Assembly (NCBI GenBank): GCA_037444625.1
Contig: JBBIMA010000020.1
Span: 1 to 64,000, forward strand
Length of the DNA: 64,000 nt
Source: DTHT01 sp037444625
GTDB taxonomy: Bacteria > Acidobacteriota > Terriglobia > Bryobacterales > Bryobacteraceae
Direction: 5' to 3'
This document shows positions 30,730 to 39,630 of this stretch, in pieces. Positions within the stretch are counted from its first letter, which is position 1; the number at the start of each line of letters is the position of its first letter. Both the position numbers and the translations under genes were made by a program. The notes under the pieces were generated by a model. That model searched no databases. It saw nothing but the letters and a program-made list of their open reading frames with translations, and was not told the origin of the DNA.

Positions 30730-32616
30730 TTACTGGCCCAGCGTCTCGCTGGAGAAGCCGCTGCGAGCGCTGAGCGGGCTGTCCAGCACCAGCGCCAGGT
30801 AGCCGTGCGAGAGTTTCGCCGCTCCCAGGTCGCTGACGAAGGCGAAGCCGTGAGCATACTGGAACCGGCACTGGGCAATGATGTAGCCCTGGAAGCCGGG
30901 GGTCCCGGTGATGCCCAGGTTGCCGCCCGCCGAAAGCGTGAACACCAGCAAGCTGCCCGCGGGCACCGCGCCCGAGGTTTGGGCCGCCGGCGGCGCGCCG
31001 CCTCCCGCCGTCTCACCGTAGTAGTTCAGCGTGCAAGCACCGGTCTGAGTCGCCGTCCCGAAGGGATCCTGCGAGGTGTTGGCGATCGCGATGCCGGTGT
31101 CAAAGCCCGCCTGGTTGGTGACGAACGGGAACAGCAGGTTGGTGGTGCAGGGGTTGATCACGAACGCGTTCTTGGCCGAGCCGGTATCGGCAAACCGCGG
31201 CAGCGGCGCGCTCGAGCTCTGGCCGGTCACGGTCGAGATCGGCGCGAAGCTGACCGAAACGGTCGAGGTGCCGAGGCCAGGCAAGCCGGCCGCCGTGTTG
31301 GCCTTGTAAGCCACCACCACCGGGATCTCCACCCGTCCGGGGTACAGCGGGTTGGTCGCGACGACTTCCCAAACCGCGATGCCCGTGCCGCCCGAGATGG
31401 AGACCGGAGCGACGCTATAAGACACGCCGCACTGGTCGGTGCCCGAAGAGGTGGCCGAGGTGGCCGAGTAGGCGCCCGCGCCGTTGGAGTCCGTAGTCAC
31501 CAGGTGAACGATGGTGCTCTCCGTGGTCGCCACGCCGCGGGTCCCCACGAACAGCACCACGCCGGCCGGAACGTTGCTGAAGACCGCCCGGAAACGGGTC
31601 CCGCTATCGGCCAGCCCGGCGATGTTCAGACCGTTGGTGGTCGTGAACGCCGGATTGTAGAACCCGGTCTCGGTGTTATACAACAGGCCGTCCGGGCCCA
31701 CGCCGGTGGGCGCCGCCTGAGCCGCCGTCGCGGCCGGAGTCGTATCCGTGGTGGCTACGTTCCGCCTCTTGAACGAGGAAGCGAAGCCCTCGGTCAGCCG
31801 TATGCGGTAGGCCGTTGTCGAGAATGCCGCCGTCGAGTCGCCCGCGATGCTGGAGTTTACGCTCACGCATTGCAGGAAGGACGCCCCGGAGGACGACAGG
31901 CTGTCCGAGCTGCACGCGTTGCGCAGGCTCACCGACAGGCCGGGCAACACATAGCCCACGATCTGCTGCGGGTTGTTCACCGCCACCGAGGTCTCGCCGC
32001 TGATGGAGACGAACATCACGATCTGGGTCGGAACCAGCGTGGCCGAAACGCCGAGCTGGTTGGCGTTGGCGCGGATGTTCTTGATCCGCAGGATGCGAGT
32101 CGCCGTGGTCCCCGGAGGATCCACGGGAACACCCAGCCAGACCACCGAGTTGGCGCCCGCGTTGCGCGCCTGGTAAACGTTGCGAACGGCAATCGGACCG
32201 CCTTCGGAAGCGGGGGTGCCGTCCGGACCCGCCGTCGCGTAAGGCAACCCGGTGCCGACGCCCTTGTGCGAGCAACCGGAAGTCGAAGTGCACGGGTTCT
32301 GGTAGGCCGGCTGCGGATCGTCAATCAACAGCAAGGCTTCCGAAGCCGGGTCCGCAACCAGCCGGCTGGTGATGTTGGTGTTGAGGAACACCTGGATGTT
32401 CACTCGGGGCACCACCACCCCAGCCGCCGTCGGCGTGCCGCCGGTGCAATTGAGCACCAGGTCGCCGACCAGCTCGGCCAGACCTTCGGCCCGCAGAGTC
32501 GGCGGCACAGCGGCATTCGCCGTGCACTGGAATGCCGGTGTGGTTTGCGCGCTCGCCGTGATGGTGGCCACCAGGATCACGGCCAGCGCGAAAAGCAATT
32601 TGCGCAAATTTGCCAT
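30730..32616 (-). CDS. Large exported protein of unknown function
   Basis: 628 residues. Signal peptide about 1-24 (VILVATITASAQ). The mature protein is Ser/Thr/Val/Gly-rich and beta-strand-like, with scattered Cys pairs (NPCTSTSGC, NACSSDS). Its C-terminal about 150 residues include LLFPFVTNQAGFDTG, IANTSQDPFGT, GFQGYIIAQCRFQYAHGFAFVSD and GYLALVLD, which I believe are conserved in secreted proteins of Solibacter relatives but cannot name. AAGGAG sites occur both directly before and 11 bases before the ATG at 32616. A perfect TTCG-loop terminator follows. The promoter is probably 327 bases upstream (TTGACT/TTTAAT), giving a long leader. Confidence 0.82.
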   Translation of the reverse strand: MANLRKLLFALAVILVATITASAQTTPAFQCTANAAVPPTLRAEGLAELVGDLVLNCTGGTPTAAGVVVPRVNIQVFLNTNITSRLVADPASEALLLIDDPQPAYQNPCTSTSGCSHKGVGTGLPYATAGPDGTPASEGGPIAVRNVYQARNAGANSVVWLGVPVDPPGTTATRILRIKNIRANANQLGVSATLVPTQIVMFVSISGETSVAVNNPQQIVGYVLPGLSVSLRNACSSDSLSSSGASFLQCVSVNSSIAGDSTAAFSTTAYRIRLTEGFASSFKRRNVATTDTTPAATAAQAAPTGVGPDGLLYNTETGFYNPAFTTTNGLNIAGLADSGTRFRAVFSNVPAGVVLFVGTRGVATTESTIVHLVTTDSNGAGAYSATSATSSGTDQCGVSYSVAPVSISGGTGIAVWEVVATNPLYPGRVEIPVVVAYKANTAAGLPGLGTSTVSVSFAPISTVTGQSSSAPLPRFADTGSAKNAFVINPCTTNLLFPFVTNQAGFDTGIAIANTSQDPFGTATQTGACTLNYYGETAGGGAPPAAQTSGAVPAGSLLVFTLSAGGNLGITGTPGFQGYIIAQCRFQYAHGFAFVSDLGAAKLSHGYLALVLDSPLSARSGFSSETLGQ

Positions 32617-33019
32617 CTCCTTCTGTTCTCCTTAGTGAGATTCGAGTTGGTGAAAGATCTTTCTCAACCTGAACTGCCCGTACTGCTTGTTCCTGGTGGG
32701 CTTTGCCGCCGGCTCGCTGCCGTTCAGCCTGCCTTCACCAAGCCTCTCGAACCGTTGGCCGGTTTCTTGTGTTGTTGTCGCTCTTGGGTGCTCGCGGGAT
32801 TGAAAACCTGAACAAAGCCGCCAAGCCTTTCGGACGCGGTCAAGTCTATAGTTAGCATTGCTCGCAGGGCCAAGTCAAGCCCAAACTGCGACTTTCCTTG
32901 CGCCTGCGCGCCCGCGAACCTCCGCCAACGATTCAGGCTGCCATTAAACCACGAGCCCAGGGCGCAAGTCAACGGGTTTCCGTCGGGCGGCGCGATTTTT
33001 CTCCAGCCCGGCGCCGGCC
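32617..33019 (-). other. 403-base leader/promoter region
   Basis: No supportable gene. It contains the TTGACT/TTTAAT promoter at 32972-32943, a weaker TTGACT (32878-32873) with TAACTA 18 bases on, and a 12-base perfect palindrome GAAAGATCTTTC at 32652-32663 close to the start codon of the downstream gene. The implied 5-prime untranslated leader is about 320 bases. I recognise no known riboswitch or thermometer in it. Confidence 0.45.
32943..32972 (-). promoter_or_regulatory. Sigma70-type promoter of the exported protein gene
   Basis: On the minus strand TTGACT (32972-32967), 18-base spacer, TTTAAT (32948-32943). Both hexamers match consensus in 5 of 6 bases. The start codon served is at 32616. 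Confidence 0.55.
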
Positions 33020-36000
33020 TCATTGGAGCGCCAGCGGGACGGCGTTGCTCACCACCTCGCCCTGCCTGAGCGTCAGGGACGCGTCCAGGCGGGGCGGCAG
33101 CGAGGCCGGCAGCCCTACATTGACCTGGTACAGCCCCCGGAAACCCGGTGCCAACCCCGCAAACGCGACCGCCAGCTCCACCCCGTCCACCAGCGCCGTC
33201 ACGGGCCTCACCGCCGGGAACAGCGAACCCGACCGCTCGACCTCCCCCAAGCCCGTGCAGTACACCACAATCACCTGGCCCCGCCCGGCCGGGTTGCTCG
33301 GCTGGTTCAGCGTCCCGTCCTGGTTGAGGATGGCCCCCAAGCCGCCTTCGAGCTGAAAGATCGCAGGCGCGGCAGCCTCCAGCCTCACCGTCTGTTCGGC
33401 TTCTCCGTAAGGCGAGCGGACGCGCAACCGGTAGTCGCCCGGGGCAAGCTCCAGGGGCGCCTGCACATTGACCTGGAACGGACCAGCCCCGAGCACCGGC
33501 GCTTGGACGCCCCCGATCTCGACCTCGGTCCTGCCGCCGGCGCGCGCCAGGCCGGTGCCGAAAATGGCGATGAGCCCGCCGGGCGCGATCGGGCTGGTGA
33601 AGCTGGCGGCGTTCACAACTCCTCCCGCCTGGATGGAGACCTTCTGAGGCGCCACCGCCAGCCTTCCCTCGGGGCGGTCCAGGCGGTAGGCCGAGGGACC
33701 CCCGCCCGAGATCTCGAACCGGCTGCCCAAGTTACCCAGGTCGGTCACCGTCAGCCGGTAAGAGCTTTGTGCGTCCACCTCGAGCTGGTAGACCGGGGCG
33801 CTGCCCTCGCAATAACGCGCGCGGAAAATCCCCACCGCGCCCTGCGGCGGCGCGCCGGTGGCGGTCACCGCGGGCCACTCCAGGGTCTGCCCGCAGGGGC
33901 CCGCGGCCGAATCGAGCTGGAAGCTCACCTCGCCCGCGGTCACCAGAAACCCGGTCGCGCCGGCCGAGCGCGGCAGCAGCCGCAGGGCGCTGCTGAGGGA
34001 GCCTTTCCAGTTCCGCCCGCCCAAGGCGAAGCCCGCCAGGTACTCATCCAGCGTGGCCCGCCCGAAGGCCGGGTTGGGGTCGTGGATCAGAATCGCGCCG
34101 TCGCCCCGCACCCCGACGGCCACCACGAAGTGCGCCCCCATGGGTTGGCCGTCGGCACTCAAGGCCAGCGCGGCCAGCACCGGCGAATCCTGCGCCAGCA
34201 AGTCGCGCAGGCTCGCCAGGTCCGTCTTCTCGGGCGCCACCTCCAGGTTGCCCGAGACGAAGCCCGCCAGCCGCCACAAGTTCACCACCGGCTCGCCGGA
34301 ACCGGGCGCCGGCAGGAAGCCGTCGCAGATCTCGATGCCCTGCGCGTCCAAGGTGCACAGCCCGGTCAAATACTGGTTCAGCAGTGCGGGCTCGGCCAGA
34401 CCGTTGGCCGCCGGCAGCGCGCCCAGATTCTGGTAGTAGCGGAGGATGGAGGCGGCCGCCGCCAGCAGGGCTCCTTGCTCGCCGATGGTTCCGGGTCCCG
34501 GCCCGAGCCGGCTCGAGCCGCTCGCCGTCAAGCGCGGGAAATTGCTCAGGCTGCCGGCCGCCGCGCGGGCGCTGAAAGTCACCACCTGACGCAAGGCTTC
34601 GGCGGTCACCAGCGCCACGCCTTCGGAAGCCGGCAGGCGCAGCCGCGTTTCAGCCGTCCCGGCCCCGTCGGTGACGGCGCCGGCGGGGCTGACCTGTGCG
34701 CCCGGAGACGCCGTGAAGCGCACCGCGATGCCCGCCATCGGGTTGCCGAACTCGTCCCGCAACGCCACGCGCAGCGGCTGCGGCAGCAGGGCGCCCGGCG
34801 GGCCGCTCTGCGCGTCCCCTTGGGTCTTGCGCAACTCGATGCGCTGTTCGGCGACCGCTTTGATCTGGTAGCTGCCCTCGGCCGTCTCCCCGCCGCCGGC
34901 GGCGCGGATGAGGACCACTCCGCTCGCCGCCGAAAGCGGCACGTACTGCTCCCAACTGTAAGCGCCCGTCTGAGCCGCCACCTGGAAGTCGGGCCGTCCG
35001 GTGACGGAGACCCGCAGCGTCGCGCCCGCCTGGAAACCGCCCACCACGATCCGAACGCGATTGCCGGGCGTCACCACGGCCGGCGTGGCCGAGACCAAGG
35101 GCCGGCGGGGCTTCAAGGCGGCACGCGCCTCGCTATCGCCCGGGCCGTATTCCAGCTCGCCCCCCTCGAACTGCTGCCGGTTCCGGCCCTCCATCTGGAA
35201 TTCGTCGCTCACCGGCATGCCCAGCTCGCCCGCCGGGCCGTTCAGGGCGGCGTACTTGGCCAGCATCAGGCCGCGCACCAGCCAGGCACCGCCCGCCTGT
35301 GCTCCGGTCCGCGCGGCGTAGATCGCGCCGTCGCGGAAGGCCTGACCCTCGCCCGCGGTCCCGGCGAAGCTGAGAAACTGCGCCGCCTCGGCCACCGGCG
35401 GCCCGGCCGCTCCCGTCTCGTAACCCAGGACGGCCCACTTCGCCAGGATCGTCCCGCTGACCATCCGCACCGGCGCGCCGGCCAGCGCCGCGCCGTTCTC
35501 GAACATCTGCCGGCCTCCGGGCGTGGCGTCGGAGCTGGGGTAGCCTAAGGACCCGGTGGCGCCGCCCATTGCCTCCCAACGGCTGAGAATGGCGCCGCGC
35601 AGCAGGTAGGCCGCCGGCGAGCGGTCCCCCTTGGCGATCACGCAGCGCTCGCCCGAGGCGTCCGTGAACTCCTGAAGGTAGCCGTTGCCCACCCGCCGCA
35701 CGGGGCTGGGCGTGGGCAGCCGCAGCGCCAGGCGATTGCGCGTGACGGCGTCCTCGAAAGCCTGTTGAATGGCGGCCGTCGGCGCCCCTTCGCCCACCTG
35801 GCAGCAGGGGGCCGTCACCACCACGGTGATGGGCAGGCTGTTCTTGCCCTCGCTGGTGGCTTGGATGACGGCCACGCCGCCTCCCACCGCTTTCAGCGTC
35901 ACGCCGGCGCCGGAGACCTGAAGGCTCACCACCCGGCCGTTCGAGGTGCTCCAGTTCACCGCCCGGTCCGTCAGCTCGGCTCCGTTGGCGGCGTAAAGCG

Positions 36001-36922
36001 TCGCCCGCAGGCTCACGCTGTCGCCCAGGTTCATGCGCAGGGGAGTGGCGGCGGGCTGGACTGAGATGTAAGCCACCGGCAGCCGCAGCGTGGCCCCCGC
36101 TCCGGGGGCGTACTCCACGCTGCCGCCCTCGAAGCTCTGGCGCCGCCGGCCGTCGGGAAGCGTCACTTCGTCTGAGATCGGAAAGCCCAACAGGCCCGAG
36201 TAGGTGCCGTAATAGGCGTAGAGGTCCCAGACCGGCTGCTGGACGGCGAACATCCGCCCGCTGTAAGTACCCGAGCTGATCTGCACCAGCGCGCCGTTGG
36301 CGAAGGTCTGAAGGGTGCCTGAAGTCCCGCCGGAGGAGGTCACCGTGGTCTGGTTGGCGGTGGCCGGCCCGAGGCTCGCGACCCCGCCCAGGGAGTTCCA
36401 GCTCGTGTAAAAGGGATCGCGCACCAGGAAATTCTGCTCCCCGCCGGGGCCCTGCGAGTACACAAACAGGGCGTAATTCTTGTCGAAGAGCTGGTACTGG
36501 CAGGCGCCCGCGGCGGTCGCCGGGCAGGTGCGCGTGTCGGTGGTGGGGAAGCCCGCCGTGCCCACGCCGACCTGGTTGTAGTAGGCGTACATCGCCGCCA
36601 GCACCTGGAAGGTGTCAATGGGCAGGTTTTCCTCGCCCGCCGCCGGCGGCGGATAGGCGGTGGAAGTGTTGGCCTTGACGATGGCCAGCGTGTCGTTGGA
36701 GTTGGTCGCGCTGCGGAACAACTGGATCAGTCCCGTCCCGCCGAAGGAGCGCACCGGACCGAGGGGCGGCAGCGAGACCAGGGTATAAAACCCGTTGCGG
36801 AAGAAGGCGCTGATGAAGCGCTGGCGCAGGGCCTCGTTGGGCGCGCCCGAGCCCACCTCATAGGTCTGGGCCAGCCCGCACAAAGCGGCTGCCGCCAACA
36901 GCAACACGCGCAGATGCCTCAT
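33020..36922 (-). CDS. Giant secreted LGFP-repeat/C39-like/Ig protein with Solibacter C-terminal domain
   Basis: 1300 residues. Signal peptide about 1-18 (AAAALCGLAQ). LGFP-type repeats (YAYYGTYSGLLGFPISDE, RRRQSFEGGSVEYAPG at about 230-280; ILSRWEAMGGATGSLGYP and AGELGMPVSDE at about 450-605) suggest cell-surface glycan binding. A Big_2-like domain is at about 285-370 and a Big_1-like domain at about 690-787. Residues about 810-965 resemble a C39-like papain fold: ASILRYYQNLG, HFVVAVGVRGDGAILIHDPNP. The usual catalytic Cys near the fold's start reads EQGALLAAAA, so it is probably inactive. About 1090-1300 is the Solibacter-type C-terminal domain (GGVVNAASFTSPIAPGGLIAIFGTGLA). No Shine-Dalgarno is obvious before the ATG. 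Confidence 0.82.
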   Translation of the reverse strand: MRHLRVLLLAAAALCGLAQTYEVGSGAPNEALRQRFISAFFRNGFYTLVSLPPLGPVRSFGGTGLIQLFRSATNSNDTLAIVKANTSTAYPPPAAGEENLPIDTFQVLAAMYAYYNQVGVGTAGFPTTDTRTCPATAAGACQYQLFDKNYALFVYSQGPGGEQNFLVRDPFYTSWNSLGGVASLGPATANQTTVTSSGGTSGTLQTFANGALVQISSGTYSGRMFAVQQPVWDLYAYYGTYSGLLGFPISDEVTLPDGRRRQSFEGGSVEYAPGAGATLRLPVAYISVQPAATPLRMNLGDSVSLRATLYAANGAELTDRAVNWSTSNGRVVSLQVSGAGVTLKAVGGGVAVIQATSEGKNSLPITVVVTAPCCQVGEGAPTAAIQQAFEDAVTRNRLALRLPTPSPVRRVGNGYLQEFTDASGERCVIAKGDRSPAAYLLRGAILSRWEAMGGATGSLGYPSSDATPGGRQMFENGAALAGAPVRMVSGTILAKWAVLGYETGAAGPPVAEAAQFLSFAGTAGEGQAFRDGAIYAARTGAQAGGAWLVRGLMLAKYAALNGPAGELGMPVSDEFQMEGRNRQQFEGGELEYGPGDSEARAALKPRRPLVSATPAVVTPGNRVRIVVGGFQAGATLRVSVTGRPDFQVAAQTGAYSWEQYVPLSAASGVVLIRAAGGGETAEGSYQIKAVAEQRIELRKTQGDAQSGPPGALLPQPLRVALRDEFGNPMAGIAVRFTASPGAQVSPAGAVTDGAGTAETRLRLPASEGVALVTAEALRQVVTFSARAAAGSLSNFPRLTASGSSRLGPGPGTIGEQGALLAAAASILRYYQNLGALPAANGLAEPALLNQYLTGLCTLDAQGIEICDGFLPAPGSGEPVVNLWRLAGFVSGNLEVAPEKTDLASLRDLLAQDSPVLAALALSADGQPMGAHFVVAVGVRGDGAILIHDPNPAFGRATLDEYLAGFALGGRNWKGSLSSALRLLPRSAGATGFLVTAGEVSFQLDSAAGPCGQTLEWPAVTATGAPPQGAVGIFRARYCEGSAPVYQLEVDAQSSYRLTVTDLGNLGSRFEISGGGPSAYRLDRPEGRLAVAPQKVSIQAGGVVNAASFTSPIAPGGLIAIFGTGLARAGGRTEVEIGGVQAPVLGAGPFQVNVQAPLELAPGDYRLRVRSPYGEAEQTVRLEAAAPAIFQLEGGLGAILNQDGTLNQPSNPAGRGQVIVVYCTGLGEVERSGSLFPAVRPVTALVDGVELAVAFAGLAPGFRGLYQVNVGLPASLPPRLDASLTLRQGEVVSNAVPLALQ

Positions 36923-37000
36923 CGGGGATGAACCATCTTACAAGAACCCCCCGGCGCCGGCCAAGTTGCGCCCCGCGGCGGGCCCGGCCGAAGCTTTCCC

Positions 37001-39181
37001 TTACTCCTTCACGTACTTGCGCAGTTCCCGCACGCGCGCCTTCAATTCCTCGCTGGCCTCGGTGATCTCGGTGGTGTCGTAGATCACTCGCGGCGTCATG
37101 AAGACGATCAGCTCGGTGCGCTCCTTGGTGGTGCTGCGGTTGCCGAACAGACCGCCGACCAGCGGCAGGCGGTGCAGCACGGGGACGCCCTGCGAGCTTT
37201 GCGTGTTGGACTCCTGGATGATGCCGCCGATAGCGATCGTGTCGCCGTCGTTGACCGTCACCTGGGTTTGCACGCTGCGCTTGGAGAAGGAAGGCGACTG
37301 GATGGCGGCCGTGGCGGCGGGCGGTTGCGGCGCGCTCACCTCCTGGTTGATCACCAGCGTCACGATGCCGCTGGGATTGACCCGCGCCATCACGTTCAGC
37401 GTCACGCCGCTCTGGCGGTTGACGATCGAGTTGGTGAACAGCGAGGAGCCGCCGGACTGAATGGGACTGACGGCTTGGGCGGCCAGCGTCGGCACTTCGG
37501 TGCCCACGTTGATCGAGGCCGGAATGCTGTCGGTGGCGATGACGCTGGGGGCCGAGATGACCTTGGCCCGCCCGGTGGCCTCCTGGGCGGTGAGGAAGGC
37601 CAGCAGCTCGCGGCTCTGGCCGACCAGCAATCCGGCCGTCATCAGCGCGCCCTGGCCCGAGCTGCCGGCCTGGAAGGTGCGCGAGCTCAGACCGGCGTTG
37701 CCCACGTCGCCGCCGCCCCGCTTCTGCAAGAAGGCCTGCACTCCGCTGGCGAAGCTTCCGGTGAGCGAGACTTCGTAAATCTTGGCCTCCACCAGGACCT
37801 GGCGCGGGGGCACGTCCAGTTCGTGCAGCAGCTTGACGATCTGCTCGTACTCCTGGGGCGTGGCCTGGATCAACAGGGTGTTGTCGAAAGGATTGGGCAC
37901 CACGCGAGGAACGCGGAGGGCGCCGGCCTGAGCCTGCGCGGCCGCGCCCAGATACGTCCCGGTCAGATCCGCCGGCTGAGTCCCGGTGGGCGCAGCGACG
38001 GGGCCGGTGGGGGTCAGCACTGTTCCGGGCTGTCCCGGCGTGTAGGCGCCTGGGTATCCGTAGCCCGGCATCAAACCGCCGTATCCGTAACCCATCCCCG
38101 GGTAGCCGTAGCCGCCCATGCCGTAAGCGCCGTAGCCGCCGTAGCCCATGCCGTAACCCAGGCCGCCGTAGCCCATGCCGTAACCCAGGCCGCCATAACC
38201 CATGCCGTAACCCAGTCCGCCGTAGCCCAGTCCGAACATGCCGAAGCCGCCGCCCATGTAAAGCATCATGATGGCCTGGGCGAGCGTCTCGGCCCGCCCG
38301 TACTTGACCCGGTAGACGTAGTTATCCACCGCGCCGGCGGTGATCTTGACGGGAATGTCCAGCTTCTGGAGCCACTTCTCGACCTGGTCGAAGACCCCCG
38401 GGTTGGGCGCCACCGCAATGATGGTGTTGATGCGATCCAGCGGCATGAAGCGCACCGTGGAGGTCTTCTCGGTGAGCGAGATGGACTTGAAAATGGTCTC
38501 CAGCTCTTTGGCGATGTCCGAGGGCCGGCCGTGCTTGGTCTGGAACAGCCGGACGCGCTGGGCGGCGAAGGTGTCGCTGTCGAACAGCGCGATCAGCTCC
38601 ATGGTGCGCCGCATGTTGCGGGCGTTGTCCAGGATGATGAGCAGATTGGCCGGATCGTAGGAGGTCACCACCGCTCCCTCGCCCAGGAAAGGCTGGAGCA
38701 GCTTGCCCAGCTCGCCCACCGTGGCGTACTTGAGGAAGACCAGGTTCATCAGCATGCGCTCGTCTTCCGGGAAGCTCTTGGCCTCGGTCTGCGGGCTCAG
38801 AGGCAGGCGCGAGACGTCGCCCGCCGGAACGATCCGGTAGAACTCGCCCACCTGTACCATGGCCGCCCCGTTGATGCGCAGGATGGTCTCCAGCAGCGGG
38901 CGCACGTCCACCGCCCGGATCTCGCCGTAGGTGTTCAGGGTGACCGAGCCCTTGACCCTGGGATCCAGGATGTAGTTGATCTTCAGGCGGCGGGCCAGCA
39001 CGTCAATGACGTCGGTGAGCGAGGCGTTCTGGAGATTGAGCACAAAGCCGCCCGAGGGCGCCGGCGCGGCTTGAACCGGCGCGGTGGGCGGCTGTCCCGC
39101 CGGAGCCTCGGGCTTGGCCGGCTGGGCGGGTTGCTGCGCCCACCCGGCCGCCATCCACAGCAACAGAACCGCTGCGCGCAT
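37001..39181 (-). CDS. gspD: Type II secretion outer-membrane secretin GspD
   Basis: 726 residues. Signal peptide about 1-15, Pro/Ala linker to about 45, then N0-like (NLQNASLTDVIDVLARRLKINYILD) and N1/N2 ring domains to about 290, a Gly/Tyr/Met-rich insert at about 307-384 (three tandem copies of GLGYGMGYG), an N3-like domain about 400-455 (NTLLIQATPQEYEQI) and the secretin barrel from about 470 (RQVLVEAKIYEVSL, VPTLAAQ, GDTIAIGGII, VPVLHRLPLVGGLFG). The ring forms the outer-membrane gate of the type II pathway. AAGGAG overlaps the stop of the preceding gene 4 bases before the ATG. Last gene of the secretion operon. No C-terminal pilotin-binding tail is recognised. Confidence 0.95.
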   Translation of the reverse strand: MRAAVLLLWMAAGWAQQPAQPAKPEAPAGQPPTAPVQAAPAPSGGFVLNLQNASLTDVIDVLARRLKINYILDPRVKGSVTLNTYGEIRAVDVRPLLETILRINGAAMVQVGEFYRIVPAGDVSRLPLSPQTEAKSFPEDERMLMNLVFLKYATVGELGKLLQPFLGEGAVVTSYDPANLLIILDNARNMRRTMELIALFDSDTFAAQRVRLFQTKHGRPSDIAKELETIFKSISLTEKTSTVRFMPLDRINTIIAVAPNPGVFDQVEKWLQKLDIPVKITAGAVDNYVYRVKYGRAETLAQAIMMLYMGGGFGMFGLGYGGLGYGMGYGGLGYGMGYGGLGYGMGYGGYGAYGMGGYGYPGMGYGYGGLMPGYGYPGAYTPGQPGTVLTPTGPVAAPTGTQPADLTGTYLGAAAQAQAGALRVPRVVPNPFDNTLLIQATPQEYEQIVKLLHELDVPPRQVLVEAKIYEVSLTGSFASGVQAFLQKRGGGDVGNAGLSSRTFQAGSSGQGALMTAGLLVGQSRELLAFLTAQEATGRAKVISAPSVIATDSIPASINVGTEVPTLAAQAVSPIQSGGSSLFTNSIVNRQSGVTLNVMARVNPSGIVTLVINQEVSAPQPPAATAAIQSPSFSKRSVQTQVTVNDGDTIAIGGIIQESNTQSSQGVPVLHRLPLVGGLFGNRSTTKERTELIVFMTPRVIYDTTEITEASEELKARVRELRKYVKE
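38141..38221 (-). repeat. In-frame 27-base tandem repeat in gspD
   Basis: Three consecutive 27-base copies (38141-38167, 38168-38194, 38195-38221) plus a partial fourth. The first two are identical, and the third differs at three bases. Each encodes GLGYGMGYG. They sit in a larger Gly/Tyr/Pro-rich stretch (about 38030-38260) between the N-terminal ring domains and the rest of the secretin. The near-identity at DNA level suggests recent expansion. Confidence 0.9.
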
Positions 39182-39185
39182 GGGG

Positions 39186-39611
39186 TTACTCCTTGGGCGG
39201 CCGGGCGGCCTTCTTGCTTTGCTCCCGCTGCCAGGCGCGCTGCTCCATTTCGTTCAGCTCGGTCTTCTTTTTCCTCCAGCGGGTGGGGCCGAAGGGCGTC
39301 GGCCGCTCGAAACGCAGCTCGTCGCCTTCCTCGGTCACCGTCAGTCCCGCAGGCAACTCGTCGGCCGCCTGAGCGGCCTGGGGCCGTTCCTCGCCCTTCA
39401 ACACGCCGAACGGGCTCTGGCGCAGAATCCAGGTCTTGCCCTGCGGGTCCCTCCAGCGGTACAGCCCCGGTTCGATCTGCTTGGCGTCGGGCGGAATGGC
39501 CTTAACGGCCTGCTCGGCCGCCGGCGGCGAGGATTTCCTGGCCGCCTTCTTCTGATCGGCGGCGCCCGCTACGATCATGGGCGCCAGCAACAACGCGACG
39601 ATTTCAGTCAT
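39186..39611 (-). CDS. Small exported protein with PFG motifs in the secretion operon
   Basis: 141 residues. Signal-like N-terminus (VALLLAPMIVAGAADQ), a Lys/Ala-rich linker, then GLYRWRDPQGKTWILRQSPFGVLKGEE and later ERPTPFGPTRWRKKKTEL. The [ST]PFG motif recurs in the preceding GspC-position protein (TQTPFGAMCRWEP). The gene lies 4 bases before gspD and 19 bases after the GspC-like gene, so it is part of the operon. No known type II component matches it; it could be an accessory periplasmic factor for the secretin. Function unknown. Confidence 0.75.
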   Translation of the reverse strand: MTEIVALLLAPMIVAGAADQKKAARKSSPPAAEQAVKAIPPDAKQIEPGLYRWRDPQGKTWILRQSPFGVLKGEERPQAAQAADELPAGLTVTEEGDELRFERPTPFGPTRWRKKKTELNEMEQRAWQREQSKKAARPPKE

Positions 39612-39630
39612 GGGATGCCTCTGTCGGGGA

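Noticed and set aside
32843..32878. Second promoter (TTGACT with TAACTA or TATAGA) in the leader at 32617-33019
   Set aside because: TTGACT is good, but the -10 options match poorly or have the wrong spacing, so it is mentioned only as a weak site and not listed as a promoter.
38141..38221. Possible CRISPR-like direct repeats
   Set aside because: The 27-base units are contiguous with no spacers and are in-frame codons of gspD.
37172..39505. Long plus-strand open frame opposite gspD
   Set aside because: Low-complexity translation, no start signal, fully antisense to a clear secretin gene.
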